Source: BMS3BBIN04 sp964552465
GTDB lineage: Bacteria; Electryoneota; Electryoneia; Electryoneales; Electryoneaceae
Assembly: GCA_964552465.1 (NCBI GenBank)
Contig: CAZKGR010000017.1
Location: forward strand, 1 to 64,000
Direction: 5' to 3'
Length of the DNA stretch: 64,000 nucleotides
Position numbers and translations under genes: made by a program. The notes beneath the pieces are model-generated. The model saw nothing but the letters and a program-made list of their open reading frames with translations. It was not told where the DNA came from and did no database searches. Below, one piece after another: positions 8,775 to 17,275 of the stretch (positions are counted from its first letter, which is position 1; each line of letters starts with the position of its first letter).

Positions 8775-10595
8775 ATGTCTTATCTCGTGATGGCTCGCCG
8801 TTGGCGGCCGCAAAAATTTTCCGATGTTGTCGGGCAAGACCACGTTACACGTACGCTACAGCGTGCGATACAGCGTGGACGCGTTGCTCATGCCTACCTG
8901 TTCACCGGTCCGCGTGGTGTGGGTAAGACGACTACTGCGCGCTTGCTCGCGATGGCGGTCAATGATAAAAGCCCTGTAATAGATGAAAACAGCCTTCCAG
9001 ATCTGAATCCGAAGAATGAACTGAACCGTGATATCGCGGCAGGCAACGCGTTAGACGTTATCGAGATAGATGGTGCGTCCAACAATAAAGTTGATGATGT
9101 GCGGCAGTTGCGGGAGACGATCAAGTACGCCCCGACTTCGCTTGAGAAAAAAGTCTATATCATCGACGAAGTCCACATGCTCAGCGCATCAGCGTTCAAC
9201 GCTTTGCTGAAAACGCTGGAAGAACCGCCTGAACATGCGATGTTCATCTTCGCAACAACGGAAGCTCACAAGGTTCCGGCGACCGTGATCAGCAGGTGTC
9301 AGCGGTACGATTTCAAGCGCATCTCGACAAAAGAAATCCGCGACCAGTTAAAGAAGATTGTCGGTGCGGATGAAATAGCGATTGATGGTGATGCGTTGAC
9401 AACTATCGCTGTGAAGGCGGATGGTGCATTGCGCGATGCGCTGTCCATCCTCGATCAACTCGTTGCCTACCAGGGTGGTGACCCGATTACGGAAGAGGTT
9501 GTCAGGCAGGCGCTTGGTTTGATCGGCGGCGAAATCTATTTCCGGACGACGGACATCGCGTCCACCGGTGATGTCGCGGGCGCTTTGGGAATTGCCAACG
9601 ATCTCACTTCCGGTGGGCATGATCCTCGCGAGTTCCTTCGGGGATTGCAACAGCACACGTTGCGCTACCTGTTTCTGAAAGCGGGCGGCACGAAAGAGGA
9701 GCTGGCGGTCATGGAAGAGGAGAGGGAGCGTTACGAGCGCACCTTGGACAACTTCCAGGACGAAGACCTGCTACGTATCGGCGAGTGGGCAGCCGAGTCG
9801 GAAGATTTGCTCCGTGACGCGCTCGATCCGGTGCTGCGACTTGAACTACTGCTCGTACGCATCGCCAAGATGGATCGGGCCGTGGACTTGGGCTCGCTGC
9901 TGCAACGGATGGGAGTTGAGCCAGGTTCTTTTCGGCAGCCACGTGTTCGTCCAGATGGATCCCCGTCATCCGAAAAAAAAACTGAAGTAGTCAAATCTGA
10001 AAATGCCCACGGATCTCCTCCGCGGGATACTTATGTACCGCCGACAAACCCGCAGGCAGACGAAGATTCTGAATCAGCAAAATCGTCTCAAACGCACAAC
10101 CCGGCCCCGTCTGAAGCCTTATCAAAGAATGATGATGTACATGAGCACGATGACTCGCCCGTAGTCGATACTAATGACCAGAGCGATGATGACGAAGAAG
10201 TCGAACCCGAGGCCGGCGCATTAGCACTTGTCGACATTCGTGATGGGTGGTATGCCTTCTGCGACCGCGTGGACGGAATGAAACGTCTTCTGGGGACGCA
10301 CATGGAAAGCGGAGCACCAACAGGTTTGGAGGATGGTGCATTAGAGATAACATTCGATCCGGGCAGCCGGTTTGAATACGAAAATGTGTTCAAGCATCGG
10401 GATCAAATTGCAGTCGGATTTCGTGAACATTTTGGACAGAGTGTTCGTGTGCTGGCAAAGACCGGGACGGTTCAGGAGCATATGCGTCCTCCGCGTCCGT
10501 TGACCGACGGTGAGAAACGGAAACAACAGTTCGAGGAACTGCGTAAACAGAATCCGGTGTGGAATGAGATGGTTGAGCGTTTCTCGCTGAAGTAA
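8775..10595 (+). CDS. dnaX: DNA polymerase III subunit gamma/tau
   Basis: Clamp-loader ATPase that loads the beta clamp and, as tau, ties the loader to the polymerase core and helicase. Walker A GPRGVGKT at residues 45-52, Walker B YIIDEVH near 128-134, sensor region ATTEAHKVPATVISRCQ near 160-176. The usual four-cysteine zinc module between Walker A and the DVIEIDGASNN motif is present in length (residues ~63-89) but has no cysteine. Residues ~380-475 are an acidic, proline-rich linker and ~475-606 a tau-type C-terminal domain. A run of nine adenines at codons 400-402 offers a slippage route to a gamma product of ~403 residues. First gene of the run dnaX-ybaB-recR-acpS, a common bacterial neighbourhood. 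Confidence 0.96.
   Translation: MSYLVMARRWRPQKFSDVVGQDHVTRTLQRAIQRGRVAHAYLFTGPRGVGKTTTARLLAMAVNDKSPVIDENSLPDLNPKNELNRDIAAGNALDVIEIDGASNNKVDDVRQLRETIKYAPTSLEKKVYIIDEVHMLSASAFNALLKTLEEPPEHAMFIFATTEAHKVPATVISRCQRYDFKRISTKEIRDQLKKIVGADEIAIDGDALTTIAVKADGALRDALSILDQLVAYQGGDPITEEVVRQALGLIGGEIYFRTTDIASTGDVAGALGIANDLTSGGHDPREFLRGLQQHTLRYLFLKAGGTKEELAVMEEERERYERTLDNFQDEDLLRIGEWAAESEDLLRDALDPVLRLELLLVRIAKMDRAVDLGSLLQRMGVEPGSFRQPRVRPDGSPSSEKKTEVVKSENAHGSPPRDTYVPPTNPQADEDSESAKSSQTHNPAPSEALSKNDDVHEHDDSPVVDTNDQSDDDEEVEPEAGALALVDIRDGWYAFCDRVDGMKRLLGTHMESGAPTGLEDGALEITFDPGSRFEYENVFKHRDQIAVGFREHFGQSVRVLAKTGTVQEHMRPPRPLTDGEKRKQQFEELRKQNPVWNEMVERFSLK
9973..9981 (+). promoter_or_regulatory. Candidate slippage site in dnaX (nine adenines)
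   Basis: Nine consecutive A follow a G, read in frame as GAA AAA AAA ACT. Gain of one A gives GAA AAA AAA AAC TGA; loss of one gives GAA AAA AAA CTG AAG TAG. Both alternative frames therefore stop within three codons, producing a gamma-length protein. In Thermus thermophilus dnaX an A9 tract causes transcriptional slippage to make gamma; that this tract acts the same way is inference. Confidence 0.6.
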
Positions 10596-10623
10596 CATTG
10601 AACTTAGGACTCAGGAGATAGAG

Positions 10624-10956
10624 ATGAAGAACATGGGTAACATGGCCGGCTTGATGAAGCAGGCCAAGAAGATGCAGGAACAGATGGAACGTGCGCAGGA
10701 AGAGCTGGCGGACCTTGAAGTCAGCGCGACTGCGGGTGGTGGCATGGTTACAGTTTCAGCGAACGGCAAGCAGGAAGTGCTCTCGATCGAGATAAAGCCG
10801 GATGCAGTCGATCCGGATGATGTCGAAATGTTGGAAGACCTCGTGTTGGCCGCCACGAACGAAGCTTTGCGTAAGGCCTCAGACGCAGCCAGCGAACACA
10901 TGGCTAAAGTCGCCGGTCCGTTGCAGAGTATGCTCCCACCGGGAATGGGATTCTAG
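10624..10956 (+). CDS. ybaB: YbaB/EbfC family nucleoid-associated protein
   Basis: 110 residues, the usual family length. Begins MKNMGNMAGLMKQAKKMQEQM, a Met/Lys-rich N-terminal helix typical of the family, then EELADLEVSATAGGGMVTVSANGKQEV, the conserved beta-hairpin, and a C-terminal helix with EDLVLAATNEALRKA. It is a homodimeric DNA-binding protein with a pincer shape. The start has GGAG upstream. Located 28 bases after dnaX and before recR, the classic order; likely co-transcribed. Confidence 0.95.
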   Translation: MKNMGNMAGLMKQAKKMQEQMERAQEELADLEVSATAGGGMVTVSANGKQEVLSIEIKPDAVDPDDVEMLEDLVLAATNEALRKASDAASEHMAKVAGPLQSMLPPGMGF

Positions 10957-10963
10957 CGGGTGC

Positions 10964-10986
10964 CCCTGCGGGCTTCGCCAGCAGGG
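10964..10986. repeat. Small intergenic palindrome related to the 160-bp repeat
   Basis: CCCTGC and GCAGGG enclose a GGC-TTC-GCC mini-hairpin just after the ybaB stop. The same elements (GCCCCTG, GGC/GCC stem, GCAGGGA) occur at the left end of the larger repeats at 31451 and 34697, so this may be a short relic of that family. Confidence 0.45.
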
Positions 10987-11062
10987 AAGAATTCATGCAG
11001 GAAACGTTTGTAAATCCATGACATGAAAGTCGTGGGCATGAGCACAGAAATTTCGAGGAAAC

Positions 11063-11665
11063 ATGGCCTCCTCACTTCCACCAGCAGTGATCGCGTTACA
11101 GACAGAGCTGTCGAAGATGCCGGGTGTTGGTAAGAAGTCGGCGTTACGTATGGCGATGCACCTGTTGAAGTCCGAACGTGAAGATGTCGCGCGGATGGCG
11201 CGTGCGGTAATTGACGTGAAGGACAAGGTGAAGGTGTGTTCGACGTGCGGCTTCATTTCGGACACTGACCCGTGCCACATCTGCCTCGATCCGAAACGTC
11301 CTGGTAAGGTGGTCTGCGTGGTCGAGCAACCTACCGACGTAATTGCACTCGAGAAGGGTGGGATCTTTCCGGGACGGTATCATGTCCTGGGGGGAGCACT
11401 CGCGCCACTCGATGGAGTTGGACCGGAGGACATAAACATCGGCGGCCTGGTCGTGCGGATCAAATCGGAAGGCATTGAGGAAGTGGTTGTCGCGACCAAT
11501 CCGACGCCTGAGGGCGAACAGACGGCATATTATCTGTCGAAAGTTCTCTCGCCACATGGTGTGACGGTGACCCGCATCGCACGGGGCATACCAGTCGGTG
11601 CGGATCTCGAAAACGCGGACGACCTTACATTGACACGTGCCCTCGAAGGCCGAGTGAAGTTGTAA
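11063..11665 (+). CDS. recR: Recombination mediator protein RecR
   Basis: 200 residues, standard length. Helix-hairpin-helix SKMPGVGKKSALRMAMHLL (residues ~17-35), zinc finger with Cys59, Cys62, Cys71 and Cys74, then a Toprim domain (VVCVVEQPTDVIALE, residues ~83-97) and a C-terminal Walker-B-like part ending in IARGIPVGADLENADDLTL. RecR with RecF/RecO loads RecA on gapped DNA. It forms the dnaX-ybaB-recR module here. Start ATG 11063 is preceded by GAGGAAAC. All key residues are intact. Confidence 0.97.
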   Translation: MASSLPPAVIALQTELSKMPGVGKKSALRMAMHLLKSEREDVARMARAVIDVKDKVKVCSTCGFISDTDPCHICLDPKRPGKVVCVVEQPTDVIALEKGGIFPGRYHVLGGALAPLDGVGPEDINIGGLVVRIKSEGIEEVVVATNPTPEGEQTAYYLSKVLSPHGVTVTRIARGIPVGADLENADDLTLTRALEGRVKL

Positions 11666-11666
11666 C

Positions 11667-11775
11667 GGTGCCCGTGGTAGACCGCGCAGCGGCTCCCGTG
11701 GATATTGGGCGGTTGGATGAGCCGCGCAATGAACAGCAGCGTGATTCAGCCGCGTTGGCGGAGCCAACACGGGCA
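11667..11775. repeat. Intergenic inverted repeat (GGTGCCCG-type)
   Basis: TGCCCGTG (11669-11676) and CACGGGCA (11768-11775) bound ~90 bases of palindrome-rich sequence directly after the recR stop. The first 16 bases, GGTGCCCGTGGTAGAC, recur with one change at 25804-25819 after the third FG-GAP gene, again directly after a stop codon. A dispersed repeat family is inferred. Confidence 0.45.
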
Positions 11776-11796
11776 AGAAGAGTTACGGATTACTAA

Positions 11797-12165
11797 ATGG
11801 CATCAACGTTCAACATAGGTGTAGACATCGTGGCGGTTCCACGGTTTGAGACACATCTCGAACCGGATGATCCGCTGGTCAACCGCATCTTTACTTCGGA
11901 CGAGCTGGAGCTGATTTCGTTCGGGCCGATGCGCGCCCGTCGTCTCGCAGGTCGTTGGGCTGCGAAGGAAGCGGTCGCAAAGGCGTTGGGCTGTGGATTC
12001 GGCGAAGAGTTGACGTATCAAGAAATTGAAATCCTGAACAACACGAAGGGCGCACCGGTTGTACATCTTCATGCTGAGGCGGTCGAGCGTCACAACCATC
12101 CTACGCTGGTAGTTTCTATCACCCACGACGGCGACTACGCTGCCGCCATCGCTGCCCGTTCATGA
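11797..12165 (+). CDS. acpS: Holo-[acyl-carrier-protein] synthase
   Basis: 122 residues, typical of AcpS. It transfers 4'-phosphopantetheine from CoA to a serine of acyl carrier protein in fatty acid synthesis. Conserved IGVDIV near residue 7 (Mg-binding Asp10), RIFTSDEL, and GRWAAKEAVAKALG (residues ~51-64) with the catalytic Glu; the C-terminus has VVSITHDGDYAAAIA. Last gene of the dnaX run. Start ATG 11797 has no strong ribosome-binding site. Confidence 0.95.
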   Translation: MASTFNIGVDIVAVPRFETHLEPDDPLVNRIFTSDELELISFGPMRARRLAGRWAAKEAVAKALGCGFGEELTYQEIEILNNTKGAPVVHLHAEAVERHNHPTLVVSITHDGDYAAAIAARS

Positions 12166-12266
12166 TCGTTTCCCGCATATGCAACCAGCCTTGCAGTTCA
12201 AGCGTATATTGATAAGGGTTCGTTTCTGATTCAGATGTAACATCATCCATCACCGGGATTTGAACC

Positions 12267-13802
12267 GTGTCAATGTCCACCGATGTTCGCGCGTTCGTTG
12301 TATTCAGTCGCACCATCCTGTTGGTATTGTTATTCCTATTCATTTCATCATCGTTATATCCCGCTCAAGCTCGACCGCGTTTCATTGAAGGCGATTGGGT
12401 TGCATGGCCGGATATGCGCGAATTTGGAACGTTCGAGGTTGGACGGAACACAGTTTACATCGGGACATCGAATGGTGTGTTGCGTTGGGATCGAGAGAAT
12501 AAGAAATGGCTTGATCCGTGGTTCAGTGTACCGGATCAATTTACTGATGGAATTTTCCTCATTGGTGTGATGTCCATCGAGGAAGATCCAACTACGCAGG
12601 ATGTGTGGATTGAGTTTGAAGACGGATGGGCGTTTCGTGACCACGGCTTGAAATCCTGGAGCATGAAGACACCTGACGATGCCACGCTGGAAAGTATGCT
12701 GAACAATCCTACGCCAAAAGTCGATCCCGATCCGGGTCTGATAAGTCCGTTCATGTATACCGTGCATGGGCAGGACCACTCACTGCATTACCGGAACCAG
12801 GAATGGGAGTATGACGGTGGCGTTGAGACGACTTTTGGTCGGCAGATCTATTCGTGGCGCGGCTATGGAGTCGGAATTGTCGACAAGTACTCCCCCGTTT
12901 TGCATCTCTACCCGCAGGCAGCCGGTCCAAGCCCGGGCCTGGCAGTAACAGACAGCACGATTTGGTCCGCTGGGCAATTGAGCCATGATGGTGGTTGGCT
13001 GTGGAAACGTGATCGCGACAATCCGAATCGCTGGTACTCGTTTGATCCGGCAACTGTCTGGGGGCTTGAGGAAGGCGATGTTCAGGCTTTGCAGGTGGAT
13101 GAGAACGGAACTGTCTGGATTGCAACCAACGTCGGCTTGATGTTCGGAAACGGCAAGACATTCCGTCATTTGCGCAAGATTGACGGACTTCCCAGCGAGC
13201 GGATTCATGACGTTCAGCCGATGAAAGGCGGAGCGTGGATTTCGACGCGCAATGGTCTGGCGTTTATCGAGAAAAAGACAGCCGAAGTCATTCGCCCGGA
13301 TAAGGAAAAAGAACACGATGCAGCATTGGGGATGTGGAATCAACTCGCTGCGGATAGAGACACCCTGTATGTAAGCGGTCCGAGTTACCTGATGAAACGG
13401 GTTAAGAATGGGCCGTGGGAAGAGATCGACGTAACATCAACGGTCGGTTCCGGTAGTGATCCGATGGCATTGTGGGCGGAACGTGGGTATATCGCTATCG
13501 GCGATCGTCAAGGGATCGCCTGGCGCACCACGAAAGGTGAGTGGAGGCAGGCGTTCAACCACCTGTGGGGAGATGGTTACGTGTTCGACATTGATTTTCA
13601 CGGCGGTTACTTCTGGCTGGGCACCGACCGGGGACTGGCTAAATACGATCCTACCCAGGGCGACGCGATCCTGTACACGACGAAAGAGGGTCTGCCGGGC
13701 AACGTGGTCTACGAGGTCCATGGAGACGGCGACTACATCTGGCTCGGAACCGATGTGGCTCTTTCTCGATTCCACTGGAACGTGGAAGGACGCCTCGATT
13801 AA
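12267..13802 (+). CDS. Secreted two-component-regulator-type propeller protein, 511 aa
   Basis: GTG 12267 or ATG 12273 start; the choice is unclear because no good Shine-Dalgarno is visible. Residues ~14-35 form a signal peptide (LLVLLFLFISSS). The body has repeats of the Reg_prop type, which form propellers in the sensor part of hybrid two-component systems: YIGTSNGVLRWD, WIATNVGLMFGNGK, WISTRNGLAFIEK, WLGTDRGLAKYDP, WLGTDVALSRF, with IDGLPS and KEGLPGN linkers. Unlike those sensors there is no transmembrane kinase part, and there is no T9SS tail. Probably a periplasmic or surface beta-propeller of unknown ligand. Terminator follows. Confidence 0.7.
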   Translation: MSMSTDVRAFVVFSRTILLVLLFLFISSSLYPAQARPRFIEGDWVAWPDMREFGTFEVGRNTVYIGTSNGVLRWDRENKKWLDPWFSVPDQFTDGIFLIGVMSIEEDPTTQDVWIEFEDGWAFRDHGLKSWSMKTPDDATLESMLNNPTPKVDPDPGLISPFMYTVHGQDHSLHYRNQEWEYDGGVETTFGRQIYSWRGYGVGIVDKYSPVLHLYPQAAGPSPGLAVTDSTIWSAGQLSHDGGWLWKRDRDNPNRWYSFDPATVWGLEEGDVQALQVDENGTVWIATNVGLMFGNGKTFRHLRKIDGLPSERIHDVQPMKGGAWISTRNGLAFIEKKTAEVIRPDKEKEHDAALGMWNQLAADRDTLYVSGPSYLMKRVKNGPWEEIDVTSTVGSGSDPMALWAERGYIAIGDRQGIAWRTTKGEWRQAFNHLWGDGYVFDIDFHGGYFWLGTDRGLAKYDPTQGDAILYTTKEGLPGNVVYEVHGDGDYIWLGTDVALSRFHWNVEGRLD

Positions 13803-13828
13803 GCTATTGTTTGCAAGCACTCAGTTTT

Positions 13829-13859
13829 CCCCTTCGATTTGATTCGGCGGGGATTTTTT
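13829..13859 (+). terminator. Rho-independent terminator-like hairpin
   Basis: CCCC (13829-13832) pairs with GGGG (13849-13852) with extra CG pairs inside, followed by ATTTTTT. Ends the propeller gene. Confidence 0.65.
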
Positions 13860-13888
13860 CGTTGAGAGCCTTTCATTCAAAAAAGTGT

Positions 13889-13917
13889 TTGCGTTCTTAT
13901 ATATAATTACATATAAT
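13889..13917 (+). promoter_or_regulatory. Possible sigma70-type promoter of the porin-like gene
   Basis: TTGCGT (13889-13894) and TATAAT (13912-13917) are separated by 17 bases, 67 bases before the next start codon in an AT-rich stretch. Match to the general consensus is seen; activity is inferred, and promoter preference in this lineage is unknown. Confidence 0.4.
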
Positions 13918-13983
13918 AACTAGAAGTTCGGCTAGAATAGCGGATATTATGGATTTACGAGTGCTAGCAAGTGGAGTCTGATC

Positions 13984-15192
13984 ATGAGCCGGAACATTAG
14001 TGCTTTTTCAGTGATTGTAGGCAGTTTGGCTGTTGTCTTTTGTGTAACAGTCGCTGGTGCTGCAGACAATGATGTCACGGCAACGCAAACCGAAACTGGT
14101 ATTTTGCAAACAGGTTTCGCGCTTGGAGCTTACGGCGATCACCAGATATCGCGTAACCTTCAGGATCAACAGGCGTCAGTAACCAGACCTGAACTAAGCG
14201 CACTTGCGGTCTTGTTGGGTTACAATTTCAGTGACCGGATGTCATTTGCCAGCGAATTCGATCTCGCTCCAGCAGTTGCTGGTGAAGAGTCCGCTGGAAT
14301 TGGTATAAGAGAATTGTCATTCGCTGTCCGCGTGTACGATGCCGCAGGTCTTCACTTAGGAAGAATCATACTTCCATCTTCAATAGATAACCTCGAACGT
14401 GATAAAGTAGTTACCGCCACGGTTGTCGAATCTGGCGTAGCAACGACTGTGATTCCATCGGGAGCGGCGGATGGTATCGGTATCATAGGCTCTGCGTATG
14501 GATTGGATTATGCTGCCTACGTGACAGATGGTCTGGATGTTTCAGCTGTGAATATTGCAGGTGGCTTGTCTGAATCCAGACCTGTTGGATTAGGCGATGG
14601 TACTGATCCCGCGGTAATGACGCGTGTATCGTGGGAAACGCGGCTACGCTCTTCTGTCGTTGACAGGGTTTATGTCGGAGGTTTCGCATATGCTGGAACG
14701 GGCGTCTCGACCAACTGGTCGGGGCAAGTCGTTAAGGCGCAGATGCAATCTGTTTCGCTGGATGCGGGTTGCGAAGTCGGGCCTGTCTCGGTGCATGGAT
14801 TACTCGCCCGATCCAACATTCAGAACGCGTCCAACCTGGGAGCGGAGTTTGGACAAGTAACACCGTCGAGTATGACTGGAGTGGATTTGCAAGCGTGGAC
14901 GAATATCTTCCCAGATAGCTGGAACCGCGGGTACTTGAGTGAGATTCAGGTGTCGCCGCATGTAAGGTACGAGTATGTCGCCAGTGATGCATCGGTTAGC
15001 CCGGTGGTTGCGATGCTGAGGGGCGATGTTACTGCACGTGACATCAGCGAGGATGTTAGCGCATGGACAGTTGGTGTGTCTGTTCTACCGATCAGTGAAA
15101 TTGCGATTCGCCTTGATTATCGTCGTGAACATATTAAGACATCAGGCGACATAGAATCTGCGATTCATCTCGGATTTGGCTGGACTTTTTAG
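13984..15192 (+). CDS. Outer-membrane beta-barrel (porin-like) protein, 402 aa
   Basis: ATG 13984 with GTGGAG upstream. Signal peptide residues 1-26 ending AGA|ADN. The mature protein alternates polar and hydrophobic residues in strand-length segments throughout, and ends HLGFGWTF, a terminal phenylalanine typical of proteins inserted by the BAM machine. Overall resemblance is to phosphate-selective or general porins, but I do not see a specific family motif, so substrate is not assigned. Monocistronic: promoter-like sequence upstream, strong terminator downstream. Confidence 0.65.
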   Translation: MSRNISAFSVIVGSLAVVFCVTVAGAADNDVTATQTETGILQTGFALGAYGDHQISRNLQDQQASVTRPELSALAVLLGYNFSDRMSFASEFDLAPAVAGEESAGIGIRELSFAVRVYDAAGLHLGRIILPSSIDNLERDKVVTATVVESGVATTVIPSGAADGIGIIGSAYGLDYAAYVTDGLDVSAVNIAGGLSESRPVGLGDGTDPAVMTRVSWETRLRSSVVDRVYVGGFAYAGTGVSTNWSGQVVKAQMQSVSLDAGCEVGPVSVHGLLARSNIQNASNLGAEFGQVTPSSMTGVDLQAWTNIFPDSWNRGYLSEIQVSPHVRYEYVASDASVSPVVAMLRGDVTARDISEDVSAWTVGVSVLPISEIAIRLDYRREHIKTSGDIESAIHLGFGWTF

Positions 15193-15224
15193 TCGTATGT
15201 TGTCGTTTATTGATACAGAATTCG

Positions 15225-15257
15225 AACGGGCACGTTGATGACAACGTGCCCGTTTTC
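15225..15257. terminator. Strong bidirectional terminator
   Basis: AACGGGCACGTTG and CAACGTGCCCGTT form a perfect 13-bp stem with loop ATGA, followed by TTCG/TTT. It lies between the converging porin-like gene and cheW. Confidence 0.85.
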
Positions 15258-15290
15258 GTTTATGCAGAGCAGGTCAACTGCAATTACCGA

Positions 15291-15806
15291 CTATGCGTCT
15301 GTAGCCGCCTCAATCGCATCTGCCATGATGTTGTCCTGAAACAAGAGGACATCAAGATCCAGCAAGATCTTCACGGATCCTTCACCTCGTCCCAGGCCGG
15401 AGATGTAGTGGTTTGCGACACCCATTTCCACATTCGGCGGCTCCTCAAACATGTCTGCTGGAATTTCGATTACTTCAGCGACCCGGTCGACGATCAGCCC
15501 GACCGAGGTTGATCTAATGTTGACCACAATAATACAGGTACGATCATCGTGCTCACGGTTCTCAAGTCCAAATCTGGCACGGACCTCGATTACTGGAATA
15601 ACCTTGCCTCGCAGGTTGATCACTCCACGCAAGTAGGGTGGGGTGTCTGGCAGCTCGGTGATCGGTTGTATTCCAACGATTTCCGTCACATACCGGATTT
15701 CGACTCCGTACTCTTCCTGCTCCAGATTAAATGTCAGGTAGCGGTTTTCCAGAGTGTCGTCCGCACCTTCCGCGAGTACAGTTGACTGAGTTTCAGCGTT
15801 GTTCAT
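15291..15806 (-). CDS. cheW: Chemotaxis adaptor protein CheW
   Basis: 171 residues from ATG 15806, which has GGGAG at good spacing; an in-frame GTG 15 bases earlier is less likely. CheW/SH3-like domain: YLTFNLEQEEYGVEI, EIVGIQPITELPDTPPYLRGVINLRGKVIPVI (the conserved hydrophobic groove), and VGLIVDRVAEVIEIP. CheW couples chemoreceptors to the kinase CheA. No cheA, receptor or other che gene is in the window, so this is a lone copy; it may serve receptors encoded elsewhere. It has a ~25-residue acidic N-terminal extension. Confidence 0.94.
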   Translation of the reverse strand: MNNAETQSTVLAEGADDTLENRYLTFNLEQEEYGVEIRYVTEIVGIQPITELPDTPPYLRGVINLRGKVIPVIEVRARFGLENREHDDRTCIIVVNIRSTSVGLIVDRVAEVIEIPADMFEEPPNVEMGVANHYISGLGRGEGSVKILLDLDVLLFQDNIMADAIEAATDA

Positions 15807-15970
15807 GAGGTCTCCCAGCACGAAATGACATCACAATGCCAAACGTTTTCCTGATCTTTTGCCAAAGCTCACGATGTGCCAAAGTGTTAGCAATATAATC
15901 ACTATTTATACTAAAACAATTCCTTTTTCGGGCTGCGTCTCGAAAATGAACTCGTTACATCTGGAGCAAA

Positions 15971-15997
15971 AAAAGGACCGAACAATTCGGTCCTTTT
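15971..15997 (-). terminator. Rho-independent terminator of the lipoprotein gene
   Basis: AAAAGGACCGAA, loop CAA, TTCGGTCCTTTT; read on the minus strand it ends in a seven-T run. Perfect 12-bp stem directly after the minus-strand gene. Confidence 0.85.
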
Positions 15998-16021
15998 GAT
16001 TGAGCAAAGTGAAGATGTAAA

Positions 16022-16936
16022 TCAGAAAGCCAGCCGTTCTTTGAATCCCGATGATCTGAGCAGAATATATCCGTGGAAATAGGTATCATAGGATTCAAAT
16101 ACTATTTCTGCCCGTGTTTCGCCATCAACCACAATTGTAGCTTCCCCGCGACCATTTGCTCGAATTGAGGCTTCGACTTCGATATCTAATGTAGCCTGTT
16201 CAAGCAAGTCAGCACGTACGAGTATTGTCTGACCAGTAACGAGGTACTCACCCTGTGGGTTGTTTGGATCGGCGGACATGTTTGTGATCTCAGCGCCCCA
16301 AATGTTATTCATGGAAGCGTAAGATGCGAGGTCAGATGGAGCCGAAGAAGCCTGTACAACGTCGGAGTTCCAGAACATGCTTTGCCCGCGCAATACGCTC
16401 GGATTCTGGAAATCGTCGTCATATTCAACGGAAACCGAATCGCCAACACCAAAAGTATCACCGAACGGATTAACCTGGAACGAAAGCTCCATAAAACCGA
16501 TTTTTGCTGGATCAAGCGGATTATCATTCGGGACACCTCGGTTCACATCAACGAACTCGAAGGTCGCGTCCTGATAAGAACGGTAATACCACTGATCATC
16601 CAGCCATTGGAATTCATCTGGGAAACCGTCAATATTCCAAAGCAGAGAGCCATCGGAAGGATCGTTCTGCGTCCACTCCGGAGGAATCGACTCGAGAAAC
16701 GACAACCCCTCAACATTAGTATCGAGGTACTTCTTTGCGCTAGTCAGCGATCTATGCCAGGAAGTCATCATCCAGAGAGCGTTGAACGCGTAGTCCTGAT
16801 CCTGTGCGTAGTCTTCAATACTGAATAGCTCTCCCGGGTTGAAGTCTGTGCCTTCATTGCACCCGACAGCCAACAGCAACAGTAGTCCGCTCATCAGCAC
16901 GGCGCTTGCGCCGCGCAGCCAGTTTACCTGCGACAT
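16022..16936 (-). CDS. Hypothetical lipoprotein, 304 aa
   Basis: Start ATG 16936 is chosen over a longer frame from 17059 because GAGGG precedes it and the protein then begins with a lipoprotein signal: MSQVNWLRGASAV, hydrophobic LMSGLLLLLAVGC, lipidated cysteine in LAVGC. The mature protein is acidic, aromatic-rich and without repeats (segments DYAFNALWMMTSWHRSL, WNIDGFPDEFQWLDDQWYY, FMELSFQVNPFGDT). I do not recognise a family. Expected at a membrane facing the periplasm or cell surface. Transcribed alone, divergent from the next gene. Confidence 0.65.
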   Translation of the reverse strand: MSQVNWLRGASAVLMSGLLLLLAVGCNEGTDFNPGELFSIEDYAQDQDYAFNALWMMTSWHRSLTSAKKYLDTNVEGLSFLESIPPEWTQNDPSDGSLLWNIDGFPDEFQWLDDQWYYRSYQDATFEFVDVNRGVPNDNPLDPAKIGFMELSFQVNPFGDTFGVGDSVSVEYDDDFQNPSVLRGQSMFWNSDVVQASSAPSDLASYASMNNIWGAEITNMSADPNNPQGEYLVTGQTILVRADLLEQATLDIEVEASIRANGRGEATIVVDGETRAEIVFESYDTYFHGYILLRSSGFKERLAF

Positions 16937-17275
16937 TGAATCCCTCTTGAACATGAACTCAAATCGGTAGCGCCTGCGAAAACAGGCGTGAAGAACAAAT
17001 AATATAGACCCAGTTCGCACCCTGCACAAGCCGCCCCTCGCAATGAACACAATCTTCATGCGTTGAACCTCTCCTCACCAAAGTATAGCTCGCGGAGACC
17101 TTTGCTCAGAAGAAGCTGCGCCTCTGGGAGAACACAGAATCCAGCGGGTGGGATCATTTCGGCAACGTCCCCATCCCGCTTGTGCTACCTCACAAATGGA
17201 GACTATACTAAAACAGGGGAAGAAATCGCTCCATTTCGGAGTGCTCGAAGACAGAACGTAAGAGAGGTGTTTCCG
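16937..17275. other. Divergent intergenic region
   Basis: 339 bases between two divergent genes. A longer reading frame of the plus-strand gene runs through it from 17063 but has no signal peptide or ribosome-binding site, so it is treated as non-coding leader. No recognised riboswitch. Confidence 0.45.

Noticed and set aside
17063..17275. N-terminal extension of the small T9SS protein
   Set aside because: Upstream residues look non-protein and the ATG at 17276 begins a signal peptide with a ribosome-binding site.
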